Shown piece after piece: positions 47,563-56,875 of a DNA stretch of 64,000 nt. The notes below the pieces were generated by a model. That model worked only from the letters and a program-made list of their open reading frames with translations. It had not been told where the DNA came from and made no database searches. Within the stretch, counting starts at the first letter, position 1. Every line of letters starts with the position of its first letter. This DNA comes from Aquilaria yunnanensis (taxonomy: Eukaryota > Streptophyta > Magnoliopsida > Malvales > Thymelaeaceae): contig CM077600.1 of the NCBI GenBank assembly GCA_039654915.1, forward strand, positions 26,520,953 through 26,584,952, read 5' to 3'. A program made the position numbers and the translations under genes.

Positions 47563-49600
47563 CTCAATCAAATTTTTGGGTAAAATTCTTATTTAGCCCT
47601 TGATTCTCTTTGTTTTTATTCATTTAAGTCACTAATGTTTTCCCGTTTTGCATATTTATCACTGACAGTATTGTTTTATGTTTTTATTTCTTTTTTTGGT
47701 TGTTGGTTTATTATTTCGAGAATCATGAATTAGTCTGTGATCAATATTACATAAAATTGCAATTTTAGGTTAGGTCAGATTTTTACCTATTTATTTGATT
47801 TTAATTTTAATAGTTAGCATAAATTTAAAACTCATGCTTACATAACGTATTAAAAAAAAAAAAGGGTCATATTTACGAGATTCAATTCTGAGCATATTTT
47901 AATGAAAATTCAAGAATGAATTTAGAACTAGTAAATCAAAAATCCATATCCAGATGATTCAGTTAGAATCCATGGTTTGGATATTAATTGATATTATTTA
48001 AAGCAAACAAAAAGCAAAAATTAAAAATCAAATAATGAAACCCGGATCGCAAATCGGCTCGTTATTGACCCAGTTATGAAAGTCCATAATTTAAGCATAA
48101 TTTTAATTTTTACCCCTGTATTTATTTGATTTGTCTAATTGAGATCCTATGTTGTTCTAATTTGTAATATGGCCATTGGTTTATCGGCATTTATTTCCTT
48201 TTATGGATTTGTTTTGTTCAGCAAATTAAAGGCATAAATTCATTTAGAAATTAACATTAAGCTTAGGCATAATTAAATATAATTATTATTTTTATTATTA
48301 TTATTATTATTATAAGGGAAGGTTATGTCTCCTATTTATTATTTTAAAAAAAAAAAGTGGATGGCCGAAAAGCCCCACTTTATTTATTTATATATCATCT
48401 TTTGATATTCTTTTATTTACTTTATGTGTTTTCCCTTTATCTATTTGCATGTGTTATTTAATTTATGCATCTCTTTTTTTTAATGGATGTTCAAAACAAA
48501 AAAAAGTAAATAAATAAATAAAAAATAAAAAGAGAAGAAAACCTCCACTTTATTTATTGTTATTTAATTTTTCTTTATTTTATGGTTAAACTCATTTCAT
48601 TTAAAGAAATTAGCCATAAGAAATATATATGTAAAATAAATCTGAACCATGTTGTTAAGTTAAAAAAAAAATTTTAGTTCATGGTATATTGGCTGGAAAC
48701 TGTCTCGTGCCCGCTTTTGAGCTGCTTCACCTGGTGAAGAGAGTCTGGCTGAGTAACAACGCCCCGTACCATGATCAAAGATTTTATTTTTTAAACTCTT
48801 TGATTCCTTTAAATTAACTTCTTATTAAATAAAAAATTAATTATTTTTTTAATTCTTTTATAAATTGAGTAATTCTTTAAATAATAAATATCCTTCATTA
48901 AACAAGAAAAATCAGATAAGAAAAAGAAAAGAAAGATAAAAAAAAGATAAAAATCAAAAAGATAAAGAAAAGAAAAGAAAAGAAAGAAAAGAATAATAAG
49001 ATATAAAAAAGAAAGATTTTTTTTAAATCATTAACAAATTTAATAAAAAAAACTTATAAGTTAAACTAATAATTGATTCCATAAAATAATAAAATAATAA
49101 TTAACTATAAATAATTTCCATATCCGCATGATCCGGCAGGATCTACGGTTTGGAAAATATCAACTTTTTTTTAAAAATTAAATAAATAAAAAGGTAAAAA
49201 TCCATATTTTACAATATGGATTAATTTATTTAAAATTTCATTAAATTCCGTATCCGGGTGACTCGGCAGAGTCCATGGTTCGGAATTAAAAACTTCCGTG
49301 TCCAAATGACTCGGCAGAGTCCATGGTTCGAAAATATCAACTTAACTTAAAAAAAAATCCACATTTTGACTAATTCAGTTAAAATTTCTAGTTTGAAAAT
49401 TAACTGAATTTTTTTTAAAGCAAAGTAAAACAAAATTAAAATCAACTAAGGTGCCAATTTTGGGCGCTATAACAATATTGTTTTAGCGTAACCGTACTCC
49501 CGATCCCCGAACTCTCGCAGACCAATTTTAAGGTGTCCAATCGACCTAGGTAAACAGATTGGTGGTGACTCCCAAAAAAGACCCGCCGCACGTTGCCACA

Positions 49601-49622
49601 GCTTGGCGACTCCACTGGGGAC
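49601..49622 (+). other. Inner element primer-binding site
   Basis: Directly after the LTR end CCACA, GC is followed by TTGGCGACTCCACTGGGGAC. TGGCGACTCC-type primer sites are seen in Ty3-gypsy elements of the Tat/Ogre type. I do not assign the tRNA from memory. It fixes the 5' LTR end at 49600. Confidence 0.65.
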
Positions 49623-50351
49623 ACGGTTAGTGAGTCGAGCCTAAAACTTGATTTGTTTTGTTTTGCTTTGCTTCTTTTTATGTGGATTTTTATATGCTAT
49701 ATTTACTTAAGTAAACATGCATAATGCATTCACAAAATGAAGCTCTATACCCGAGCTTCCTTAAATCAAACACGATTCTTTCTAAGCGGAATTAGTATTG
49801 CTGTCCTTGTGAGGCCACTGTCTCCAAGCCTTCACCGGTTTCAAAGTAGCAAAGTAGTGTATTGCCTTCTGAGACGGTTAGTCTCTGCATGGGCCCACGA
49901 AAAGCTACGACTCGAATTAATCCATTCCTTACGTTAACCCTAGAGGGTAAGGAATCGGGCCGTCACTATGATTTAGTGACGGGATTCGGGAACTATCCCT
50001 TGCCTTTTTGATAAGCCACCTTATGCATATAGAATTCCCCACTTAACCATAGAGCTGACCATAGAATTTCTACCATTTTACCAACGCCATAAGCATATCC
50101 TCGTTATGCTGTGTTGTTACTCTACACTTTTCTTCGTATGGTTTTAACTTGTTTATCCATAATACTTCATGAGTTGTTAATTACTATTTAACTTGTTAAT
50201 AACCTTATTTTTCTTTTGTTATACTTCCGTTCTGTGCAATTATTCTTCATGTATCAAAACCACGCATCAAATTATGCTAACTTTTTGGTCTTTTTAATAA
50301 TAACTAGAAGTCTTGAAGTTTCACAATAGTTAATAATCAAGCTCACTCATT
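49623..50351 (+). other. Inner element leader, no ORF
   Basis: Untranslated internal DNA after the primer site. A 66-codon frame at 49737-49937 has no known domain. No gag is found where one would be expected. Confidence 0.5.
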
Positions 50352-50508
50352 GTAATGGAATACATGCAATGAGATTATTTTTATCAGATTTTTATCAATC
50401 ACATGCATATAAAATCTGATAAAAATAATCTTATTGCATGCATCCATTACATCAATCACATGCATATAAAATCTGATAAAAATAATCTCATTGCATGTAT
50501 TCCATTAC
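50352..50508. repeat. Perfect 40-bp inverted repeat with direct repeats
   Basis: 50352-50391 is the exact reverse complement of 50469-50508 (GTAATGGAATACATGCAATG... against ...CATTGCATGTATTCCATTAC). Between and after them lie further direct copies of the ATGCATATAAAATCTGATAA unit (about 50402, 50460, 50520, 50588). The RNA would form a strong stem-loop. Confidence 0.8.
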
Positions 50509-50675
50509 ATCAATCACGTGCATATAAATTTTGATAAAAAACATAATCTCATTATGTATTGCATGCATCCATTGCATCAATCATATACATGTAAAATCTA
50601 ATAAAATGAATCTCACTTTAAAAAGGTAAAATTGGACCTCAACACCGATATCCAACTCGGCTCCAAACAAGACTA

Positions 50676-50858
50676 ATGGCAGAACAAACCGAAGGACGTC
50701 TCATAGATATAGAGTCCAAGATAGAAAATATGGCCGGAGCAATTCCCTCCTCATTACACCAAAAAATGAAATTCATTTTTGAAGGAAAGTTAATCACAGT
50801 CTTTGCTGGTGAAGACATTCTGCTATCATCTATATCAATAGTAGCAAAGACCAAGTGA
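50676..50858 (+). pseudogene. Tat/Ogre polyprotein remnant
   Basis: A 60-codon frame. Residues 20-50, AGAIPSSLHQKMKFIFEGKL then ITVFAGEDIL, resemble the conserved segment just after the aspartic protease in Tat/Ogre Ty3-gypsy polyproteins (AGAVPSSLHQ-KFI, then E-D-L). The first 19 residues look like a gag-type start (MAEQTEGRLIDIESKIENM), so gag and protease appear deleted and their edges fused. The protease site and everything downstream are gone. This is the only trace of the element's own coding sequence I could find. Confidence 0.55.
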
Positions 50859-51175
50859 CCTTCTCTTCCAAGTTGGTGTGACCCAAATCCCAAATGTAAC
50901 TGAAAATTCTGTCATATTGAAACTCAATGTCCAACAGTTGGTCGAGTCCAAGTTGCTAGGCCCGATGTGATTGGTAATTAAAAGTGAAGATTTTGAGCTG
51001 GAATTACATTAATTTTGGAAGAGCTCCAAGTCAGATCTGACCTAATAGTCCGCACACACTTTTGAATGACAGGGAATCCTTTGAATAAACTTGTATCTTT
51101 GAAAGCTTGCAAAAGTAATTTAATAGTAAAAATCTCCTAGATTTAGTCCAGAATCTAGGGTGTAGTCTTTGTTAA

Positions 51176-51520
51176 ATGGACACCTGCTATTCTTTTTCTG
51201 GTACAACAAAAAGATGTAATGCGTGCATTCTACTACTTTCCATTTTTACACTCTTTGCCATTATACTATCCATTATTGCCATCACACTTTACTTTTCGAC
51301 AACCGGTAATTCTTTTTGTTCTCTAACAAAAAGATGTTGCGTGTGCATTCTACCACTTTTCAATCCCATTATTACTTCTACACATTCTACCAATTTTTAC
51401 CAAAAATTCAATTATTACTCCTACACATTCTACCACTTCTTACCAAAAATTCCGTTTTTACATCCATCTCTCACTCCTTTCCATTATACTATCCATTATT
51501 GCTATCATACTTTACTTTGA
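51176..51520 (+). CDS. Unrecognised 114-codon ORF with one membrane segment
   Basis: Starts MDTCYSFSG. A Cys-flanked hydrophobic stretch follows (ACILLLSIFTLFAIILSIIA, about residues 17-38), then a Phe/Tyr/His-rich tail made by short tandem duplications of the DNA (ACAAAAAGATGT and CACATTCTACCA units). The N-terminus recalls small plant membrane-anchored proteins, but the tail looks like repeat expansion. May not be a gene. Confidence 0.2.
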   Translation: MDTCYSFSGTTKRCNACILLLSIFTLFAIILSIIAITLYFSTTGNSFCSLTKRCCVCILPLFNPIITSTHSTNFYQKFNYYSYTFYHFLPKIPFLHPSLTPFHYTIHYCYHTLL

Positions 51521-53420
51521 AAACGATACTACTCGTGGGTGAAAATAAAAAAGTTAAGGGAGATTTAATAGTGGCGATCTTGAAAGTGCTGTCAAATCTA
51601 GTAAGAAGGATTTCATATGTTACACCCCAACTCTCAAAAAAAAAGAATTCATAGTGGTTATCAACATCCTTACAAGAAGTCTAGGGTTAGCTTCCAAACA
51701 AGGTAGCTCTCATATTAAATGACTTCAGTGGCATCCCAATTCTCACAAACGCTCAATACAAAAAAAAAAAGATTCTCAGTTTTCCGCAACACAAATTCCA
51801 ACAAAGGAAAGAAGTTTATCCCTTCCATCAAAAGACAACAAGGGAAAATTCAAAACCAAAAAGGACTGAGAACAAGCACGAGCAAGCAAGGCCACTTGAG
51901 TCATCTCACTTCAAGAGAGTTATCAAGTATGTCATCACCATAGCTCACAAAAAAAAAAGGGAAACAAAAAAAAAAAAAAGAGAAAGGAAAAAGGGCTCAA
52001 GTTATAGCAAAAGAAAGAAAACAAAAAAGTGAGCTATGGATTCTAGATTGAAAACCTGCAAAGGCGGTTTAGAACACAAAAGAAACCCTCAAACCAAGCA
52101 TGCATAAAGATCACAATAGTTGGGGGGCAACAGATGAGGTCTAACTTTCTGGAAAGAGTGGCAAGTTGAGGTCATCACTATTGAGTTTTTCACCATAATC
52201 AAATTTGCTCACGAGTAGTATTAAAAGACCATTCTTCCACACCACTTAAATTTAACTTTTCTCAAACCGAACATCCTCATTCAGTTAAAAGACTATCATT
52301 GTGAATCATGTTTCTACCTTGTTTAATACTGCTCACGAGTAGTATTAAAAGACCCTTCTTTCACACCACTCAAACTTAACGTTCCTCGGACCTAACACTT
52401 ACCTCTTGATATCATCGTCATTCAGTTAAAAAGCTATTATTGTGAATCATCTTTCTACCTTATTGTCTTGCACAGTTTATGTCTTCGAGTTGGAAAGGGA
52501 AGAATGGCAGGATATTTTAATTAAAAACAAATACCGTAAATTACTTTGTCAAGCTTTGCAAATTGATGAAAGCTTTTCTTTAAGGCCAAACCATTATTCA
52601 TTAATGTGTGTAGACTTAAAAGTGAGGAGATAGCTTGAGTCTTTCTTTAATAAGATGTGGTTCTTGTAAGAGAAATTTACGATCAAGTGTCATCACAAAG
52701 GTATAGAAATGCTCGACCTTCTGTTAAATCAAAGGCGAGGTAATACCTTTTATCCACATAAATACCATATTCAGAGGGCAAACTAGTCTCTATGAAGCGT
52801 AAGAGGAGTACTGCCAATAAAGAAGCTCAATAGACAACAGGGCAAGTCTTATGAATCAGAACTTGAGTTTAAGAAAGAACAATCACTCAGACTATAACAT
52901 GGGGATAAGTAAATGTCGGCATGACCACAAGAAAAGGGGCAAAGAGACATTGAAAGTAAAGCCTTCGATGGTACGAAATCCATGACAACGGATGAGTATC
53001 TAAAGAAATATAAAGTATGAGGCGTGCGAATATTAAAGAAATTGAGGCCAAAATTCAAGAACAAGTCAAAGAAAAGGGATTTTGAAAAGAGTTCGGCTTT
53101 TGAGGCAGTGAACAAAAGCTGGAAAGCATAAAGAGATTCAATGATAGTCCAAGAAGGCCATCACAAAGAAGATCCAGTAAAACAAAGACATAAAGAACTA
53201 GATCCATACAAAAAAAAAAGCCATTAGTTACACATGCTCTGCATTCATGCATTTCATATCATGCATACATAGCCTTTACATAACAATGACCAAACGGGAA
53301 TCACATTCACAGCACAGTTACAGCAATATAAGCTGAGATCTTAATGTCATCAGCTCTTATTAATCTATCACTGGATACACAGCTAATATGCTGAACCAAC
53401 CCGCATCAGGAATTCAAAAA
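51521..53420 (+). other. Inner element spacer with tandem duplications
   Basis: Mostly A/G-rich non-coding DNA. 52207-52465 is a 124-bp unit present twice (GCTCACGAGTAGTATTAAAA at 52207 and 52331). Small frames at 51719-51943 and 52442-52633 have no known domain. No gag-pol homology was seen on either strand. Confidence 0.5.
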
Positions 53421-53810
53421 TATAAAGTAGACAATATTGTCAAAAGCCTGGCAATTGATTCAATAATCGAGACTACACCTGGAAGGATAGGATTGACGCC
53501 AGCTAGTAGTATCCAAGATAAGAGATAGCTATAGCCAAAGATAAGGCAGATATCAAAAAAAAATATATAAAGTAGACAATATTGTCAAAAGCCTGGCAAT
53601 TGATTCAATAATCGAGGCTGCACCTGGTAGGACAGGATTGATGCCAGCTTAGCAGCATCCAAGATAAGAGATAGCTGTGGTCAAAGATAAGGCAGACATC
53701 AAGAAATATTGATGTTGAAACTTTGTCAAAAGCGGACAAAAGATTCAATAATCAAGGACTCGATCGACGTCAGCTGGATGGAATATCAAAGATAAGAAAT
53801 ATCATTCACA
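53421..53810. repeat. 145-bp tandem repeat, 2.5 copies
   Basis: Units start TATAAAGTAGACAATATTGT at 53421 and 53566, with shared CAAAAGCCTGGCAATTGATT and AAGATAAGAGATAGCT blocks. A third, diverged partial unit runs to about 53810. Confidence 0.8.
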
Positions 53811-53942
53811 TCAAAATAAAGTAGGATCCACTTTTCCGGTTAAGCGGCGGATACGGTATTCCGTGACTCTTAAGTCGGTTCTCTCAGTTGCCCATAATAA
53901 CTGATTCTTTCCTCTCTTCTTTCTTTTACTTCCCTCTAGAAA

Positions 53943-54491
53943 ATGGATCCTACTCTTTCTGTCTTACGAAAATATTTTCCTTCTCTCCCAATGAACATTC
54001 TCAAAAAGATCTACCAAGTTCGCTGTGAACGATTAAGAGCTCTGATGCACAAAGGAATACCTGAAGATGTACGGTGGTTAATCGAAGCCAAGGTTCGTCT
54101 GGCAGGTGAAATCCCAGAGACATTTGCGTCTTACATGCCTGGTGTTGGCAAAAGTTCTTATGCTAGAAAAAGAAGAGCGAAAAGATTACAAGTCTGCCAT
54201 AAATGTGGTAGGTGGACTTGTAAGACTAGGTGTCGTTCTTTAGGAATGATCTCCAATAATTGAGAAGATAAAATACGATTCATCAAGAATGGCTTGAGTA
54301 AGGACTCATTGGATGATATCCAATTGACTCTTGATACGCATTCTTGTGGATCTGTGCAACGTGAACTTCTGGGTTTATGGAGCATTTTTAATGAAGAACG
54401 AAACCGTTACAGTCCCGGGAATCTGACGTTAAACGACCCTGTTTGCCAGCTTGTAAGAAAACTGGATGGGAAGCAAATCCTCGACTCATAG
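53943..54491 (+). pseudogene. NABP-like zinc-finger ORF, copy 1 (one stop)
   Basis: 182 codons from ATG 53943 to TAG 54489, broken by TGA at 54261-54263. The middle has a strongly basic Arg/Lys stretch (about residues 75-84) followed at once by a Cys cluster of C-x2-C-x4-C-x3-C form (about residues 86-96). This layout (SSYAR-type basic motif, then CHKC) is that of the cysteine-rich nucleic-acid-binding proteins near the 3' end of betaflexivirus genomes (carlaviruses and relatives), some of which suppress silencing. The C-terminal 80 residues are unlike those I know. Whether this is a captured viral gene or a plant look-alike needs a profile search. As read, the product stops after 106 residues but keeps the basic and Cys motifs. 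Confidence 0.5.
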
Positions 54492-54650
54492 AAGCCGTTA
54501 ATCCCGTTACTGGACGTAAAACCAGTGGAAGATGTGAGTCACAGTCACAATCACTGTACATACAATTTATCATATTTAAAATTTTCCATTTTTCTTTTAA
54601 TAATGTATTTGCTCCCGTAAGTGTAATCGACACGTTATCCATTTCATCGC

Positions 54651-54658
54651 TATAAATG
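54651..54658 (+). promoter_or_regulatory. TATA-like box before ORF copy 2
   Basis: TATAAATG lies 80-87 bp upstream of the ATG of the second NABP-like copy. Suggestive only. Confidence 0.3.
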
Positions 54659-54737
54659 CATGTTCTTCCAGTCGGTTATCTAAGTTTCTTTCAATAACTA
54701 ATTCCTTTCCATCATCTCTCAAATTCTTCTCTCATCA

Positions 54738-55286
54738 ATGGATTCTACTCTTTCTACCCTGCGAAAATACTTTCCTTCTCTTCCAATAAATGTTCTTAAA
54801 ATGATTTACTAAGCTAGATGTGAAAGGATTAGAGTCTTTATGCACAAAGGCATTCCTGACAATGTGCGGTGCTTAATTGAAGCTAAGGTCCGCTCGGCTG
54901 GTGAAGTTTCAGACGCATTTGTGCCCCGTATGCCCGGCTTAGGTAAAAGCGCTTATGCCAAAAAGCGAAGAGCAAAGAGGCTAGGTGTCTGTCATAAATG
55001 TAGACGATGAAATTGCGATACTAAATGTCATTCTTTAGGGCTGATCACCAGAAATCGTGAAGATAAAAGAAAATTCATCAAGAATGCCCTGCGTAAGGAA
55101 TCTTTAGATGATATCCTATTAACTTTTGAAACACATTCTTGTGAAATAGTGCAATGGGAAATTATGGATTTATGGTGGACTTTCCGTAAAGAACATGATC
55201 GTTACAGTCTTGGAAATCTGACTTTTAATGACCCAGTTTGCCAGTTTGTGAGAAAACTGGATGGGATGCAAATCGCCGATTCATAG
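54738..55286 (+). pseudogene. NABP-like zinc-finger ORF, copy 2 (two stops)
   Basis: A tandem duplicate of the preceding ORF, 795 bp downstream, again 182 codons with similar leader and 3' flanks. Stops are at codon 25 (TAA, 54810-54812) and codon 91 (TGA, 55008-55010), both at places where copy 1 is open; copy 1's stop is open here. The basic stretch and the CHKC pair are kept, but the second stop falls inside the Cys cluster. Broken, no full product. Different lesions in the two copies imply that an open ancestral ORF was duplicated before decay. Confidence 0.5.
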
Positions 55287-55339
55287 AAGGCATTGAAGCC
55301 GTTACTGGATGCAAAATCAGTGGAAGACGTGAACCAAAG

Positions 55340-55620
55340 TCACGATTACTGTACATGCTAGCTGTCGCTTTTGAAATTATCCTCCCAATAATGTACCCAC
55401 TCCTGACATGAGATACAGTTATGACTACTGTATATAGCTGCTACTTTTGAAATTTTCCTTCTCTTCCAACAATCACGTACCTACTCCTGACGTAAGCTAC
55501 AGTAGTGACTACTATGTATGCTAGTTGCTTTTGAAATCTTCCTCCTCTTTTAACGATAGTGTACCCATACCTGACCAGAGTCATACTCGTGACTACTGTG
55601 AATAGCTGACAATAATGTAT
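55340..55620. repeat. ~80-bp imperfect tandem repeat upstream of the LOG-like ORF
   Basis: Four diverged units recur with GACTACTGTATATAGCTG-like and GTACCCACTCCTGAC-like blocks at roughly 80-bp spacing. The 3' flank of NABP-like copy 1 (54540-54620) starts the same way, so the repeat probably grew from ORF 3' flank. Confidence 0.6.
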
Positions 55621-55654
55621 CCATTCTTGAAAAATAAAATTATTGCTTTACCTC

Positions 55655-55662
55655 TATAAATA
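55655..55662 (+). promoter_or_regulatory. TATA-like box before the LOG-like ORF
   Basis: TATAAATA 41-48 bp upstream of the ATG at 55703. The spacing would suit an internal promoter with a very short leader. Confidence 0.35.
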
Positions 55663-55702
55663 TATCATATTTTCTTCTTTTCTCATAAGGGTAAGGATAG
55701 GA

Positions 55703-56332
55703 ATGGAGAAAACCTCTACTCGTAAACCCCGAAGTATTTGTGTATTTTCTGGAGCTTTTCCTGGAGAAGATGAAGAGTACTTAAAGGCAGCCAACCATTT
55801 GGGTAGTGTATTAGCTGAGCGAAAAATACACTTAGTTTATGGAGGAGGTAGTGTCGGATTAATAGGAACTGTAGCATCAGCAGCATCTTTAGGAGAAAGC
55901 CAGGTTCTGGGTATTATCCCTGCATCTCTGAAATCGGTTTCTGGGGGCACGATTGGAGAAGAGCTAGTGGTTAAAAATCTGAAAGAGCGTTTGTTACAAA
56001 TGCTTTTTAATGCTGATGCTTTTATCGCTCTACCAGGTAGCTTTGGCACATTAGGAGAAGTCTTCCAAATCGCTTTCATAGCCCAACTTAATTTGCATCA
56101 AAAACCCATTGGGCTGTTAAATGTTAACTATTTCTTCGCAGGTCTATTATCTTTTATGAATCGTGCTGTGAAGCAAAAGTTTATCCCTGAGGTGGCACGA
56201 CGAATCATAATATCCGCAACAACTGCTGAAGAATTGCTAGATAAAATGCAAGCTTTTGTTCCTGAACCAGATCCAGCGATGATCCAATTAGACTGGGCAC
56301 GACAGTCTTTCCCAACCAGTTCCGTCCCATAA
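55703..56332 (+). CDS. LOG-like phosphoribohydrolase ORF carried by the retroelement
   Basis: An intact single-exon frame of 209 residues, close to the usual LOG length. LOG enzymes release active cytokinin bases from nucleoside 5'-monophosphates in the cytosol. Visible: SICVFSGAFPG start, YGGGSVGLIG at 46-55 (phosphate loop), conserved arginine in LKER (residue 96), DAFIALPGSFGTLGE at 105-119 and KPIGLLNV at 134-141. The family motif PGGxGTxxE reads PGSFGTLGE: the second glycine is serine, the last glutamate is kept, and the usual lysine after ER is leucine. Activity may be altered. Plant LOG genes are normally split by several introns, so this copy probably came from an mRNA. The frame is uninterrupted although neighbouring ORFs are broken, so it is either recent or maintained. 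Start chosen at the first ATG before the conserved region. Confidence 0.85.
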   Translation: MEKTSTRKPRSICVFSGAFPGEDEEYLKAANHLGSVLAERKIHLVYGGGSVGLIGTVASAASLGESQVLGIIPASLKSVSGGTIGEELVVKNLKERLLQMLFNADAFIALPGSFGTLGEVFQIAFIAQLNLHQKPIGLLNVNYFFAGLLSFMNRAVKQKFIPEVARRIIISATTAEELLDKMQAFVPEPDPAMIQLDWARQSFPTSSVP

Positions 56333-56875
56333 TTGTCCTTTACCCAGCCTGTTGAAGCATTGTAGAAGAAGAAGCAATCTGATCCGTTTTTCTTGTCCTT
56401 TAGTTTTATTATCAGCATTTTCTTTCGTATTTCAGTTTTTCTTTTCAGGAAATTTCATTATCTTATAAGATAGTTTCGTCCATGCTGATATTAAAACCAT
56501 GCGACAATGCCTTTAGGTTGGAATGGCTGAGTAAAGAGTAATTTTTATTACTCTTGAGACGCATCCTACTAGGTCTACTAGGCATAACATTTTGGGGTAG
56601 TTAAGCTTTAACCTTATTTGGATGACATATCTCACAAGGGAATCTATATTTACTGAAGAAAATATTAGATGAACCTTGGATATTGATTCCAAACATCCGT
56701 TCCCTCTACATAATTTGTTAGTGTTATTGTCATCATCAAGATTCACTCATCTTATCGAAGTCTAAATATCTGCACTCACCTATTATGAAAATTCACACTT
56801 CCGAATAGAACATTTAACCTTCGATTGTCTGAGGTACTTAAAAAGGAGGAAAGAGTTTTTCTCCACAATCATAAT
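56333..56875 (+). other. Spacer between LOG-like ORF and minisatellite
   Basis: Non-coding. AT-rich, with no domain-bearing frame on either strand. Confidence 0.5.

Larger units (their letters stand above)
45706..49600 (+). repeat. Inner element 5' LTR (3.9 kb)
   Basis: 3895 bp, matched by 58297-62193 with roughly 1% substitutions by eye plus a few length changes in A/T runs. Contents: an AT-rich start, a CT- and GC-rich block (46070-46920), a SKP1-like gene piece (47392-47562), several copies of a TCCATATCC-GATGATTCGG motif (47290, 47945, 49120, 49246, 49290), and a GC-rich block (48690-48770) in AT-rich DNA. Long open frames in the CT-rich block exist on both strands and reflect composition. 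Confidence 0.9.

Noticed and set aside
47350..47571. 73-codon minus-strand ORF in the LTR
   Set aside because: It is the antisense shadow of the SKP1-like fragment, which is the meaningful frame.
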